Shown one piece after another: positions 18,569-28,703 of a stretch of DNA of 37,983 nucleotides (positions are counted from its first letter, which is position 1; each line of letters begins with the position of its first letter). This stretch comes from RECO01 sp050485385. GTDB lineage: Bacteria > Pseudomonadota > Alphaproteobacteria > Geminicoccales > Geminicoccaceae. The translations under genes and the position numbers were made by a program. Under the pieces are notes generated by a model. That model was not told the origin of the DNA. It ran no database searches and saw only the letters and a program-made list of their open reading frames with translations. The stretch is taken from positions 1 to 37,983 of the forward strand of contig JBJHBG010000039.1 of NCBI GenBank assembly GCA_050485385.1. Reading direction: 5' to 3'.

Positions 18569-19693
18569 TCAGTCGCGCAGGTCGTCCCACATTTCCTTCA
18601 CCTTGGCAAAGAACCCGCCGCGGCCGGGGTGGTGGGCGTCGCCGCCCTTGCCGGCGCCGTCGAACTCGCGCAGCAACTCTTCTTGCCGTTTGGTCAGGTT
18701 GACCGGGGTCTCGACCGTGACCTCGACGTACATGTCGCCACGGCGGGTGCCCTGCAATTCGACCATGCCCTTGTCGCGCAGGCGGAACTGGCGGCCGGTC
18801 TGGGTGCCGGCCGGCACCTGCACCTTGATGCGGCGGCCCTCGATGGTCGGCACCTCGATCTCGCCGCCCAGCGCGGCCGTGGTGAAGCCGATCGGCACCT
18901 CGCAGTAGAGATCCGGGCCTTGGCGCTGGAAGATGCGGTGCGCGGCCACGCTGATGAAGATGTAGAGATCGCCCGGTGGCGAGCCGCGCAGTCCGGCCTC
19001 GCCCTCGCCGGCGAGGCGGATGCGGGTGCCGTCCTCCACGCCGTGCGGGATGTTGACGGCGAGCGACTTCTCCTTGTGCTGCCGCCCGGTGCCCGAGCAG
19101 ACCTTGCAGGGATCCTTGATGACGACGCCCGAGCCGTGACAGGTCGGGCAGGTGCGCTCCATGGTGAAGAAGCCCTGCTGCGCGCGGATGCGGCCGCTGC
19201 CGCGGCAGGTCGGGCAGGTTCCCGGCGGACCGCCACCCTCGCTGCCGGAACCGCCACAGGGCTCGCACGGCACCGAGGTCGGCACCTTGAGCTGCGCCTT
19301 CTTGCCGTGAAACGCGTCCTCGAGGCTGATCTGCAGGTTGTAGCGGAGGTCGGCACCGCGTTGCCCGTTGCCGCGCCTTCGCCCACCGGCCAGGTCGCCG
19401 AAGAGGTCGTCGAAGACATCGGCGAAGCTGTTGAAGTCGAAGCCGCCGCGCGGCCCGGCGCCGCCCTGCTCGAACGCGGCGTGGCCGAACTGATCGTAGG
19501 CCGCGCGCTTCTGCTCGTCCTTCAAGACCTCGTAGGCCTCGTTGATCTCCTTGAACTTCGCCTCGGCGGCGGCATCGCCCGGATTGCGATCCGGGTGGTA
19601 CTTCATGGCGAGCTTGCGATACTCACCCTTCAGATCCTGCGGCGTAGCCCCACGCCGAACGCCCAGGGTCTCGTAGTAGTCGCGCTTCGCCAT
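18569..19693 (-). CDS. dnaJ: Chaperone DnaJ
   Basis: Hsp40 co-chaperone that stimulates DnaK ATPase and delivers substrates; 374 aa, full length. J-domain with HPD at 33-35; Gly/Phe-rich linker (about 77-115); zinc domain with four CxxCxGxG repeats beginning at C143, C160, C182 and C196; then the C-terminal substrate-binding and dimer domain. Start ATG 19693. It lies 95 nt downstream of dnaK on the same strand, with an intrinsic terminator between, so its level is probably lower than dnaK. The thuE start follows after 126 bp. Confidence 0.98.
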   Translation of the reverse strand: MAKRDYYETLGVRRGATPQDLKGEYRKLAMKYHPDRNPGDAAAEAKFKEINEAYEVLKDEQKRAAYDQFGHAAFEQGGAGPRGGFDFNSFADVFDDLFGDLAGGRRRGNGQRGADLRYNLQISLEDAFHGKKAQLKVPTSVPCEPCGGSGSEGGGPPGTCPTCRGSGRIRAQQGFFTMERTCPTCHGSGVVIKDPCKVCSGTGRQHKEKSLAVNIPHGVEDGTRIRLAGEGEAGLRGSPPGDLYIFISVAAHRIFQRQGPDLYCEVPIGFTTAALGGEIEVPTIEGRRIKVQVPAGTQTGRQFRLRDKGMVELQGTRRGDMYVEVTVETPVNLTKRQEELLREFDGAGKGGDAHHPGRGGFFAKVKEMWDDLRD

Positions 19694-19746
19694 CGGTTCG
19701 GGGATCCCTCAGCGCCCGCGGGCGTCCTTCTTCGCTCGACGGAAAA

Positions 19747-19768
19747 GGACCGGGGCGAACCCCGGTCC
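19747..19768 (-). terminator. UUCG-capped intrinsic terminator between dnaK and dnaJ
   Basis: On the minus strand GGACCGGGG-TTCG-CCCCGGTCC, a 9-bp stem with the very stable UUCG loop, is followed directly by TTTTCC. It lies 20 nt after the dnaK stop and before dnaJ. This is the best intrinsic terminator in the window and should cut or attenuate read-through into dnaJ. Confidence 0.85.
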
Positions 19769-19788
19769 CGCGATCGGCAGGAAGTCGG

Positions 19789-21702
<1,914 letters not shown>

Positions 21703-21827
21703 GCAATTCCTCTCGTGCCTGCTCAGCGCAGAGATGTGGTCCCACCTGTCGAGCGCAACCCCGGTGACAGCCGCGAGGAACTGCGGAAATCCGGGCGAGG
21801 GCAGCGACGCGCTCGGCTTCCGCGCAT

Positions 21828-21854
21828 ATATGGTCGGTCATGTTGCCCTGCAAC
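21828..21854 (-). promoter_or_regulatory. dnaK: Candidate sigma-32 promoter of dnaK
   Basis: On the minus strand GTTGCAG (-35 side, 21848-21854), a 13-bp spacer and ACCATAT (-10 side, 21828-21834) match the heat-shock pattern CTTGAAA / CCCATAT at 4 of 7 and 6 of 7 positions. It lies between the otsA stop and dnaK, giving an untranslated leader of about 120 nt. No CIRCE element is seen there. Confidence 0.45.
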
Positions 21855-21874
21855 CATCCGACGTTGCCCGAGGT

Positions 21875-23299
21875 TCAGCTTTTGCCGCGCGGTGGCGTCG
21901 CCTCGCGGAGGAGGCGGACGGACTTGGTCCACCAGCCGCGGATGTCGAAATGGCGTACCTTGGCCATCATCCGCTGCCAGCGGTCCTTGCGTTCGTCGTG
22001 CGGCATGCCGAGGCCCGCGTCCATGGCTCGTGCCACCTGGTAGACGTCGTAGGGATTGACGATGAGCGCGCCGTCGAGTTCGCCCGCGGCACCGGCGAAG
22101 CGCGACAGCACGAGCACCCCCGGGTCCTCCGGGTTCTGCGCCGCCACGTACTCCTTGGCGACGAGGTTCATGCCGTCGCGCAGCGGTGTCACGAGCCCGA
22201 TGCGCGAGAGGTGGAAGAACCCGGCAAGGGCCGTGCGCGAGAAGCTGCGGTTGATGTAGCGCAACGGCACGTAGTCGCTGTCGCTGAAGCGGCCGTTGAT
22301 GTGCCCGGCGAGCGTCTCGACCTCGGTTCTGAGGGTCACGTATTCCGGCACGTCGGAGCGTGACGGTGCCGAGATCTGCATGAACGAGACACTCTTGTCG
22401 TCAGGGCCGAGGCCCTCGAGCAGCACCTGAAAGGCGCGCAGCCGCTCGGCAATGCCCTTGGTGTAGTCGAGCCTGTCGACGCCGACGATCAACCGCCGGC
22501 CGCGGGTCGCGTCGGCCAACAGCCGGCGCTGGCGCTGCGCCTCCGGCGCGCTCGGCATCCGGGCGAATTCCTCGGCCTCGATGCCGATGGGGATGGCCGC
22601 CGCCAGCAGGGCGCGCCCCTCGACCCGCGTCCAGCCGTCGTCGTCGAACGTGCCCGCCAGTTCCTGCTCGACATAGGCCCGGAACTGCCTGAGGTCGATC
22701 GGCGTCTGGAAGCCGACCACGTCGTACTGGCAGAGATCGAGCGCCAAATCGCGCTGCCAGGGCATGGTCAAGTACAGTTCGGGCGCCGGGAACGGGATGT
22801 GGAGGAAGAAGGCGAGACGGTTCTTCACACCCAGCCGGCGCAACTCCGCCGCAAGCGGGATCATGTGGTAGTCGTGGACCCAGACGAGGTCGTCCGGGCG
22901 TAGCAGCGCCTTCAGCCGTTCGGCGAACAGACGGTTGACGCGACGATACGCCGCGTACCAGTGATGATCGTACGTTGCGAGGTCGATCCGGTAATGGAAG
23001 AGCGGCCAAAGCGTCCGGTTGGCGAAGTTGTTGTAGTAGTCCTCGAAGTCGTCGACGGTAAGGTCGGTCAATGCGTAGGCGATGCCGCCGGCGCTCAAGG
23101 TGCGCACCGGCCCCGGCGCCTCGGTCGTGGTGTCGCCGCTCCAACCGAACCAGAGACCGCCCGCCTCCTTCAGCGCCGCGAGCAGGCCGACGGCGAGCCC
23201 GCCCGCTTGCGTCGCCTGCTTGCCGCGCGCGACGGTCACACGGTTGGAGACGACGACGAGGCGCCCGCCATGCGCGGACTTGGTGCGGACACCGCTCAT
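21875..23299 (-). CDS. otsA: Trehalose-6-phosphate synthase (OtsA, GT20)
   Basis: Makes trehalose-6-phosphate from UDP-glucose and glucose-6-phosphate; cytoplasmic, 474 aa, normal length. Motifs: VVVSNRV with Arg20, the QAGGLAVGL glycine loop at 31-39, VHDYHMIPL (HDYH at 142-145), LHIPFPAPE, VDRLDYTKGI (Arg276, Lys281), and TPLRDGMNLVAKEY near the C-terminus. Start ATG 23299 gives the right N-terminus, but its ribosome site is poor and upstream reading frames overlap it. otsB (the phosphatase) is not in the window. The neighbouring chaperones and trehalose-type uptake operon fit a stress role. Confidence 0.95.
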   Translation of the reverse strand: MSGVRTKSAHGGRLVVVSNRVTVARGKQATQAGGLAVGLLAALKEAGGLWFGWSGDTTTEAPGPVRTLSAGGIAYALTDLTVDDFEDYYNNFANRTLWPLFHYRIDLATYDHHWYAAYRRVNRLFAERLKALLRPDDLVWVHDYHMIPLAAELRRLGVKNRLAFFLHIPFPAPELYLTMPWQRDLALDLCQYDVVGFQTPIDLRQFRAYVEQELAGTFDDDGWTRVEGRALLAAAIPIGIEAEEFARMPSAPEAQRQRRLLADATRGRRLIVGVDRLDYTKGIAERLRAFQVLLEGLGPDDKSVSFMQISAPSRSDVPEYVTLRTEVETLAGHINGRFSDSDYVPLRYINRSFSRTALAGFFHLSRIGLVTPLRDGMNLVAKEYVAAQNPEDPGVLVLSRFAGAAGELDGALIVNPYDVYQVARAMDAGLGMPHDERKDRWQRMMAKVRHFDIRGWWTKSVRLLREATPPRGKS

Positions 23300-23638
23300 C
23301 CACGGGCGGCCGGGCGGCGGTGGCGATCGCGATGCCGAGCGTCGACAGCCGGACGGCGGGCGAGACGACGATCCGCATGCGCCGGAAACGGCGGCGGCAG
23401 TGTCATGTACGATCTCCCAATGTAATGCTTTGGTAGCACGCTGGACGCGCGCTTCCAACCCGGCCGGGCGCGGCGGCGGACGACGGGGGCCGACCGCACC
23501 GCACATGCCGCCGCCGAGCGCGAGCATTCGCGGTCGGCGCCTGGTTCGGCCTCCTCCGGCCCCAAGACGTGGCAACGAGCCGAGTTCCCCACCCGAGTGC
23601 GCCGCACGAACCGATCCCGCTATGCCGGCGCGCGCCGG
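23300..23638. other. 339-bp gap upstream of otsA
   Basis: No convincing gene. It holds an AT-richer patch (about 23404-23445) with GGGAG before a minus-strand ATG; that small frame (36 codons, Arg-rich) ends in an ATGA overlap with the otsA start. A third frame, from ATG 23378 to about 23301, has nearly every codon ending in G or C but lacks a ribosome site. It probably contains the otsA promoter and leader, or the remnant of a gene. Confidence 0.35.
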
Positions 23639-24769
23639 TCAACCCAGCAGGCTGCGCGCGATCAACAGCCTCTGGATGTCCGAGGTGCCCTCGTAGATCT
23701 GGCACACTTTGGCGTCGCGAAAGATGCGCTCGACCGGGAAGTCCTGGAGGTAGCCGTAGCCGCCGAGCACCTGGATCGCCTGCGAGGCGACCCACTCGGC
23801 GGCCTCCGAGGCGAACAGCTTGGCCATCGCGGCGCGCTCCAGCGCCGGCTCGCCCGCGTCCTTCAGGCGGGCCGCCTCCAGCGTGAGCGCACGGGCGGCC
23901 TCGGTGCGGGTGGCCATCTCGGCGAGGCGGAAGGCCACCGCCTGGTGCTGCTTGATCTTCACACCGAAGCTCTCGCGCTCGTGCGCGTAGGCGACGGCAC
24001 AGTCGAGCGCCGCTTGCGCGAGACCGACGGACTGCGCCGCGATGCCGATGCGCCCGGCTTCGAGCGAGGCCAGGGCGATGCGGTAGCCCTCGCCCTCCTC
24101 GCCGATCCGCGCATCGTCCGGCACGGCCATGGCGGCGAAGCGCAGCGCGCAGGTCTCCGAGGCCTTCTGCCCCAGCTTCGCCTCGCGTTTGGCAATCTCG
24201 TAGCCGGCCGTGTCGGTCGGCACGGCGAAGGCGGTGATGCCGCGCTTGCCGGCGTCGGGATCGGTCACCGCAAAGACGATGGCGACGCCCGCGATCCCGG
24301 CGGAACTGACGAACTGCTTGGTGCCGTCGATGACGTAGCCGTCGTTGGTCCGCCTCGCGCGGGTGCGGATGGCCGAGGCGTCGGAGCCGGCGCCCGCCTC
24401 GGTCAGAGCGAAGGCGCCGATCATGCGGCCGGACGCGAGCGGCTTCAACCAGCGCGTCCTCTGCGCGTCCGTGCCGAATCGCTCGAAGACGGCGCAGACG
24501 GGCGCGTTCTGCACGCTCATCACGGTCGACACCGAGGCGTCGCCCGCGGCGATCTCCATCAGCGCCAGCGCGTAGCTGACATAGTCGAGCCCCGCCCCCG
24601 CCCACGCCGGATCGACCGTCATGCCAAGAAAGCCGAGGGCACCCAGTTCGGCCAGCACGGCCGGCGGCAGGCCGCCCGCCGCCTCCCACCCGGCGGCGTG
24701 GGGCGCCAGCCGTTCACGGGCGAAGCGCCGCGCCGTCTCCTGGATCATCCGCTGCTCGTCCGTCGCCAT
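23639..24769 (-). CDS. Acyl-CoA dehydrogenase (short/branched-chain type)
   Basis: FAD enzyme that introduces an alpha-beta double bond into an acyl-CoA; 376 aa, typical for short-chain members. FAD/substrate segments: GAFALTEAGAGSDAS, YVIDGTKQFVSSAG, and IQVLGGYGYLQDFPVER. The catalytic base is Glu360 in IYEGTSDIQR, the short-chain position. Start ATG 24769 with GGGAGGCGGCG upstream. It is the last of four same-strand genes (CoA-transferase, aldolase, DUF1932 dehydrogenase, then this one) but is separated from them by 78 bp with a G-rich hairpin, so it may be transcribed separately. Substrate unknown. Confidence 0.94.
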   Translation of the reverse strand: MATDEQRMIQETARRFARERLAPHAAGWEAAGGLPPAVLAELGALGFLGMTVDPAWAGAGLDYVSYALALMEIAAGDASVSTVMSVQNAPVCAVFERFGTDAQRTRWLKPLASGRMIGAFALTEAGAGSDASAIRTRARRTNDGYVIDGTKQFVSSAGIAGVAIVFAVTDPDAGKRGITAFAVPTDTAGYEIAKREAKLGQKASETCALRFAAMAVPDDARIGEEGEGYRIALASLEAGRIGIAAQSVGLAQAALDCAVAYAHERESFGVKIKQHQAVAFRLAEMATRTEAARALTLEAARLKDAGEPALERAAMAKLFASEAAEWVASQAIQVLGGYGYLQDFPVERIFRDAKVCQIYEGTSDIQRLLIARSLLG

Positions 24770-24823
24770 CGCCGCCTCCCGCCCTGGCCAAGACGCCAGT
24801 CTACCGGAAGCTGCAGGGCAAGC

Positions 24824-24847
24824 AGGGGGACTCGATGGTCGCCCCCT
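24824..24847 (-). terminator. Weak hairpin after the DUF1932 gene
   Basis: AGGGGG (24824-24829) pairs with CCCCCT (24842-24847) around a 12-nt interior that can extend the stem slightly. It abuts the stop of the DUF1932 gene and precedes the acyl-CoA dehydrogenase. There is no T-run on the minus strand, so it may be only a partial terminator. Confidence 0.35.
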
Positions 24848-25738
24848 TCAGCGCAGCGTGCGTGCCAGTTCGCGCACCACGTCCTCCAACTCCAGACCCT
24901 TCGCTCGGAACGCCTCGACCTTGAGCTGGCCCAACTCGGTCGCCGCGACCGCCTCCCAGGTGCGGGCAGCACCCTCGAAGCTGCGACCGGTCACGCCCTC
25001 GGCCTCGAAGGTCTTGGCGATCTCTTCCATCTCGCCGGTCCAGCGGAAGGCCTTGGGCACCGCGTCGCGCACCAGCCGGGCGATGCGCGGCCGCTGCTCC
25101 GCCTGGCTGATCGCCAACTCGGCCTCCAGGGCGCCGGTGACGCCGAGCCGCTCGGCGACGACCAGCACCTGCGTCATCAGTGCGGCGGCACCCTTGTTGA
25201 GGCCCGAATAGCACATCTTCACCGCCGACGCGTCGCCGATGCGATCGCCGGCGATGCGGACGTCGAGGCCGAACTCGGCGAGCGGGGTGACGGCACCGGC
25301 ATCGGGACCGGAAACGTAGAGCCGGGTGCGGGCGGAATCCGGCACCGGCGGCGGGCCGATGATGCCGCCGTCGACGAAGCGGGCACCGGCGGCCTCGACC
25401 ATCGCACCGACGGCCTTGGTCGTGTCCGGGGCGATGGCGTTGCAGTCGACGACGACGGGCGGTGCGGTGGCTCCGCGCAGCGCCGGTGCGAGGCGTTCGG
25501 CCAGCGTCGTCGCCGCGCTCGGCACGATCACGGAGAGCAGAAGATCCGCGGCGTCGACCAGGGCGCGGTCGCTGCCCACATCCTCGATGCCGGCGGCCTG
25601 GGCGAGGCTTCGCGTGCGTGGGCTGCGTCCCTCGAGATTGGTCACCACGCGGAGGCCGCGCCCGGCGAGGAGCGCGCCGATGCCCTGGCCCATCTCGCCG
25701 ATGGAGAGAATGGCGACGGTGGGGCCGGCCGCGCTCAC
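24848..25738 (-). CDS. NAD(P)-dependent dehydrogenase, DUF1932 / beta-hydroxyacid dehydrogenase type
   Basis: Cytoplasmic oxidoreductase of the 6-phosphogluconate/3-hydroxyisobutyrate dehydrogenase superfamily, 296 aa. The N-terminal Rossmann fold is AILSIGEMGQGIGALLAGRG (9-28). VVDCNAIAPDTTKAVGAMVE and FVDGGIIGPPP follow. The catalytic-Lys region is VKMCYSGLNKGAAALMTQ, where this family has K-x3-N. The C-terminal helices match DUF1932. Start GTG 25738 overlaps the aldolase stop as GTGA, with GAGGAA 8 nt before it; a longer frame over the aldolase is rejected. Translational coupling with the aldolase suggests both act on the same compound. Substrate unknown. Confidence 0.85.
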   Translation of the reverse strand: MSAAGPTVAILSIGEMGQGIGALLAGRGLRVVTNLEGRSPRTRSLAQAAGIEDVGSDRALVDAADLLLSVIVPSAATTLAERLAPALRGATAPPVVVDCNAIAPDTTKAVGAMVEAAGARFVDGGIIGPPPVPDSARTRLYVSGPDAGAVTPLAEFGLDVRIAGDRIGDASAVKMCYSGLNKGAAALMTQVLVVAERLGVTGALEAELAISQAEQRPRIARLVRDAVPKAFRWTGEMEEIAKTFEAEGVTGRSFEGAARTWEAVAATELGQLKVEAFRAKGLELEDVVRELARTLR

Positions 25739-26517
25739 GGGCGGTTCCTCAGCGCCGTGGCTTGGGCGCGGGCGCCGGCCATCAGGAAGGAGTGATCGTT
25801 GCCGGCGAGGACCATGCGCATGCCCATGTCGAGATAGCGGTGCATCAATGGCGGTGCGTAGATCCCACCCATGCCTGGATGCTTGCCGTGCTTGCGGCAA
25901 GCCTCGACCACCCGGCGATAGGCCTCGACCACGTCCGGGTGCTCGATCTGGCCCGGAATGCCCATCTCCAGCGTCAAATCGTTGGTGCCGATCAGCAGCA
26001 CGTCGTAGCCCTCGACGGCGGCGATCTCGTCCACCCGGGCGATCGCACCGGGGCTCTCCAGCATCAACACGAGGAGCGTCGCTTCGTCGATCGCCTTCGC
26101 CGTCTCGCCGGCCGGGTGGCTCGCAAAGTCGAGCTGCGGCAGGGAGCCCGTGATCGATCGCCGGCCGAGCGGCGGATAGCGCATGTTCTGCACCATCCGC
26201 GCCGCCGTCTCGGCGTCGTCGACGTGCGGCACGACGATACCCTGAGCACCACAGTCCAACACGCGGGTCGCGTGGTGATGGGCGAAGCCGGGCACGCGGA
26301 CGATCGGCGTGATGCCCGCGTCCTGCGCCGCCACCGAGATTTGGGCCGCCGTGTCGGCGTCGATGGTGCTGTGCTCCATGTCGATGAACAGCCAGTCGAA
26401 GCCGGCCGTCTTCATCGCCTTGGCGACGTCGACCGTGCGCGCGTTGCGAATGCCGGCGCCGAGCACGATCTCGCCCGCCTCCAGCTTCTCCTTGGCCACG
26501 TTCCGGACCTGGGCCAT
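25735..26517 (-). CDS. HpcH/HpaI class II aldolase
   Basis: Divalent-metal pyruvate aldolase, 260 aa, cleaving a 4-hydroxy-2-oxo acid to pyruvate plus an aldehyde. His49 (IDMEHSTI), Arg74 (VRVPG), Glu154 (MLESPGA) and Asp180 (IGTNDL) align with the base and metal ligands of HpaI. Start ATG 26517 follows GGGGAGGTGACGAC. If the substrate is 4-hydroxy-2-oxoheptanedioate, the products are pyruvate and succinic semialdehyde, which the nearby dehydrogenase (29479-30963) would oxidise. 2-Keto-3-deoxy sugar acids are the main alternative. It is coupled to the DUF1932 gene, and the CaiB gene lies 117 bp upstream. Confidence 0.9.
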   Translation of the reverse strand: MAQVRNVAKEKLEAGEIVLGAGIRNARTVDVAKAMKTAGFDWLFIDMEHSTIDADTAAQISVAAQDAGITPIVRVPGFAHHHATRVLDCGAQGIVVPHVDDAETAARMVQNMRYPPLGRRSITGSLPQLDFASHPAGETAKAIDEATLLVLMLESPGAIARVDEIAAVEGYDVLLIGTNDLTLEMGIPGQIEHPDVVEAYRRVVEACRKHGKHPGMGGIYAPPLMHRYLDMGMRMVLAGNDHSFLMAGARAQATALRNRP

Positions 26518-26634
26518 GTCGTCACCTCCCCATCGTTGCGTTCGGCTCGGAGCGTAGGCACGGATAGCGCAGGCGTCACCGCCCCCCGGCGCACGGCTGG
26601 AAGTCGCTCGGCGCGTTCGAGGCCGCGTCCTCGC

Positions 26635-27834
26635 CTAGCCCCGCCGTCGCTCCAGGACCACGCCGGCCTCGATCAGGGCGTCGACCTCGGTCTCGTCGAA
26701 CCCGGCTTCGCGGAGAATGGCACGGCCGGCGGCGCCGAAGCGGGGCGGTGCGCTCGTCAGCTCGCCCGGCGTGCGCGAGAACTTGATCGGCGTGCCGAAG
26801 TTCCGATAGCCGTCCTTCTCCACGGCCATCTGGCGATGGTGGGTGTGCGGGTTCTCCCACACGTCGGCGGTGGTCTGCACCGGCCCCGCCGGCACCCCCT
26901 TCGCCAGCAACTCGGTGCAGAGTGCCGGCCCGTCCAGATCGGCGAGGCGGGCGGCGATCAGAGGCGTCAGCTCGGCCTTGTGCTTCAGCCGCTCGCCGTT
27001 GTTGGCGAAGCGTGGGTCGCCGATCAGCTCCGGTGCGCCGATCGCCTCGGCGAAGCGGGCGAAGGCGCGGTTGTTGCCCACGGCGACGAAGATGTCGCCC
27101 TTGGCCGTCGGGAACTTGTCGTAGGGGCAGATGTTGGTGTGCGCGTTGCCGGTCAGCCCCGGCAGCTTGCCCGACAGGACGTAGTTGGGAATGTGCGGGA
27201 ACATGAGGGCGACGCCGCAGTCGTAGAGCGTCATGTCGAGATACTGACCGGCCCCCGAGCGCGCGCGCTCGATCACCGCCATCAGGATGGCGATGGCGGT
27301 GTAGAGGCCGGTGCCGATGTCGACCAAGGGGATGCCCATGCGGGTCGGGCCGCTCGCCGGATCGCCGTTGACGCTGAAGTGTCCGGCCATCGCCTGGATG
27401 ATGGCGTCGTAGCCGGGCAGGCCGCCATAGGGCCCGTCGGCGCCGAAGCCCGAGATGCGCGCATGGATCAGCCGGGGAAAGCGCGCTTGCAGAACGTCGG
27501 CGTAGCCGAGGCCCCAGCGCTCCATCGAGCCGGGCTTGTAGTTCTCGATCAAGACGTCGGCGTCTTCCAGCAGGCGCAACAGCACGTCGCGGCCGCGTTC
27601 CGTCGAGAGGTCGAGGCCGAGCGAGCGCTTGTTGCGGTTGACGCCGAGGAAGTACGAGGCGTCGCCCGCGTCGTCGAAGGGGGGCCCCCAGTCGCGCACC
27701 TCGTCGCCCTGCGGCGGCTCGATCTTCACCACCTGGGCGCCGTGGTCGGCCAAGACCTGGGTGCAGTAGGGACCACCGAGCACCCGCGTCAGATCGATCA
27801 CCTTGAGCCCGTCGAGCGCACCGAAGCCGGTCAT
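26635..27834 (-). CDS. CaiB/BaiF family III CoA-transferase
   Basis: Transfers CoA between carboxylic acids through an aspartyl-CoA intermediate; 399 aa. N-terminal LDGLKVIDLTRVLGGPYCTQ, SLGLDLSTERGRDVL, VLIENYKPGSMERWGLGY, and probable catalytic Asp143 in GYDAIIQAMAG. The late motif VPAGPVQTTADVWENPH is also typical. It differs clearly from the Mct-like paralogue at 3935-5158. Start ATG 27834, with GGGGAGAGGAC before it. It is divergent from a type I CoA-transferase pair over 62 bp holding a perfect inverted repeat. It would activate an acid for the following genes; donor and acceptor are unknown. Confidence 0.92.
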   Translation of the reverse strand: MTGFGALDGLKVIDLTRVLGGPYCTQVLADHGAQVVKIEPPQGDEVRDWGPPFDDAGDASYFLGVNRNKRSLGLDLSTERGRDVLLRLLEDADVLIENYKPGSMERWGLGYADVLQARFPRLIHARISGFGADGPYGGLPGYDAIIQAMAGHFSVNGDPASGPTRMGIPLVDIGTGLYTAIAILMAVIERARSGAGQYLDMTLYDCGVALMFPHIPNYVLSGKLPGLTGNAHTNICPYDKFPTAKGDIFVAVGNNRAFARFAEAIGAPELIGDPRFANNGERLKHKAELTPLIAARLADLDGPALCTELLAKGVPAGPVQTTADVWENPHTHHRQMAVEKDGYRNFGTPIKFSRTPGELTSAPPRFGAAGRAILREAGFDETEVDALIEAGVVLERRRG

Positions 27835-27840
27835 GTCCTC

Positions 27841-27886
27841 TCCCCGTTCGCGTCCGGCTGCTGTAGCACGGCAGGGCGAACGGGGA
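27841..27886. promoter_or_regulatory. 11-bp perfect inverted repeat between divergent CoA-transferases
   Basis: TCCCCGTTCGC (27841-27851) and GCGAACGGGGA (27876-27886), 24 bp apart, sit symmetrically in the 62-bp divergent gap. Each arm forms the leader and ribosome-site region of one gene, so both mRNAs begin with GCGAACGGGGA before their start codons. It could be an operator for shared control or a shared leader element. Confidence 0.5.
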
Positions 27887-27896
27887 AGGGGATGCG

Positions 27897-28703
27897 ATGC
27901 AGATCGACCTGGCGCGGATGGCCGAGCGGGTGCCGGACGGTGCGCTCGTCGGCGTGCCGGCGGACTATTCGGGCGTGCCGATGGCGCTGACGCTCGCTCT
28001 CCTGCGCCGTGGCGTGCGCGACCTTCGCCTGTTCTGTCTGCCGACCGGCAGCCTCCAGGTCGACGTGCTGATCGGCGCCGGTGCGGTGGTGGAGGTGGAG
28101 ACGTCGGCCGTCACGCTCGGCGAGTTCGGGCTGGCTTCCTGCTTCTCCCGCGCCGTCGAGACGGGCGCGATTACCGTCAGGGACAGCACCTGCCCGGCGA
28201 TGCACGCGCAGCTCACGGCGACCGAGCGCGGCATTCCGTTCATGCCGATGCGCGGCCTTTTGGGCTCCGACATCCTGGCCAACCGGGCGGATTGGCACGT
28301 GGTCGACAACCCGCTTCGGCCGGGTGATCCGTTGGTCCTTCTGCCGGCGATGCGGCTCGACGTGGCGATCTTCCACGCGCCGCTCGCCGACGCGGAGGGC
28401 AATGTCTGGATCGGCCGCCGACGCGAACTCGCCACCCTGGCCCATGCCGCCGAGCGGTCGCTGGTGACCGTCGAGGAGGTGGTGGAGGGCTCGTTCTTCG
28501 AGCGCGAGGCGACCGCCGCCGGCGCCCTTTCCGGCCTCTACGTCGAGGCGGTGGCGGTGGCGCCGAGGGGGGCGGCACCGCTCGGTCTGGGCGACCGCTA
28601 CGGGGTGGATGCGGCAGCGCTGCGCGCCTACGCGAAGGCGGCGCGCACCGAGGCGGGCTTCGCGGCGTGGCTCGAGACGGCGCTCGACGGGATGCCGGCA
28701 TGA
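27897..28703 (+). CDS. Type I CoA-transferase, subunit A (glutaconate/IpdA-like)
   Basis: Alpha subunit of a heteromeric family I CoA-transferase, 268 aa. VGVPADYSGVPMALTLALL and GVRDLRLFCLP match the family N-terminus. GIPFMPMRGLLGSDIL resembles the glutaconate-CoA-transferase and IpdA segment. VAIFHAPLADAEGNVWIG is the conserved late motif seen in A subunits. Start ATG 27897 follows GGGGAAGGGG. The stop overlaps the subunit B start as ATGA. Substrate unknown; ring-opened steroid or aromatic CoA hydrolysis, as in IpdAB, is one alternative to true CoA transfer. Confidence 0.85.
   Translation: MQIDLARMAERVPDGALVGVPADYSGVPMALTLALLRRGVRDLRLFCLPTGSLQVDVLIGAGAVVEVETSAVTLGEFGLASCFSRAVETGAITVRDSTCPAMHAQLTATERGIPFMPMRGLLGSDILANRADWHVVDNPLRPGDPLVLLPAMRLDVAIFHAPLADAEGNVWIGRRRELATLAHAAERSLVTVEEVVEGSFFEREATAAGALSGLYVEAVAVAPRGAAPLGLGDRYGVDAAALRAYAKAARTEAGFAAWLETALDGMPA

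Noticed and set aside
23404..23450. AT-richer patch upstream of otsA as a toxin-antitoxin operator
   Set aside because: The GCATTAC-like sequence and GGGAG site resemble such operators, but the following frame is a 36-codon Arg-rich peptide without ribbon-helix-helix or toxin features.
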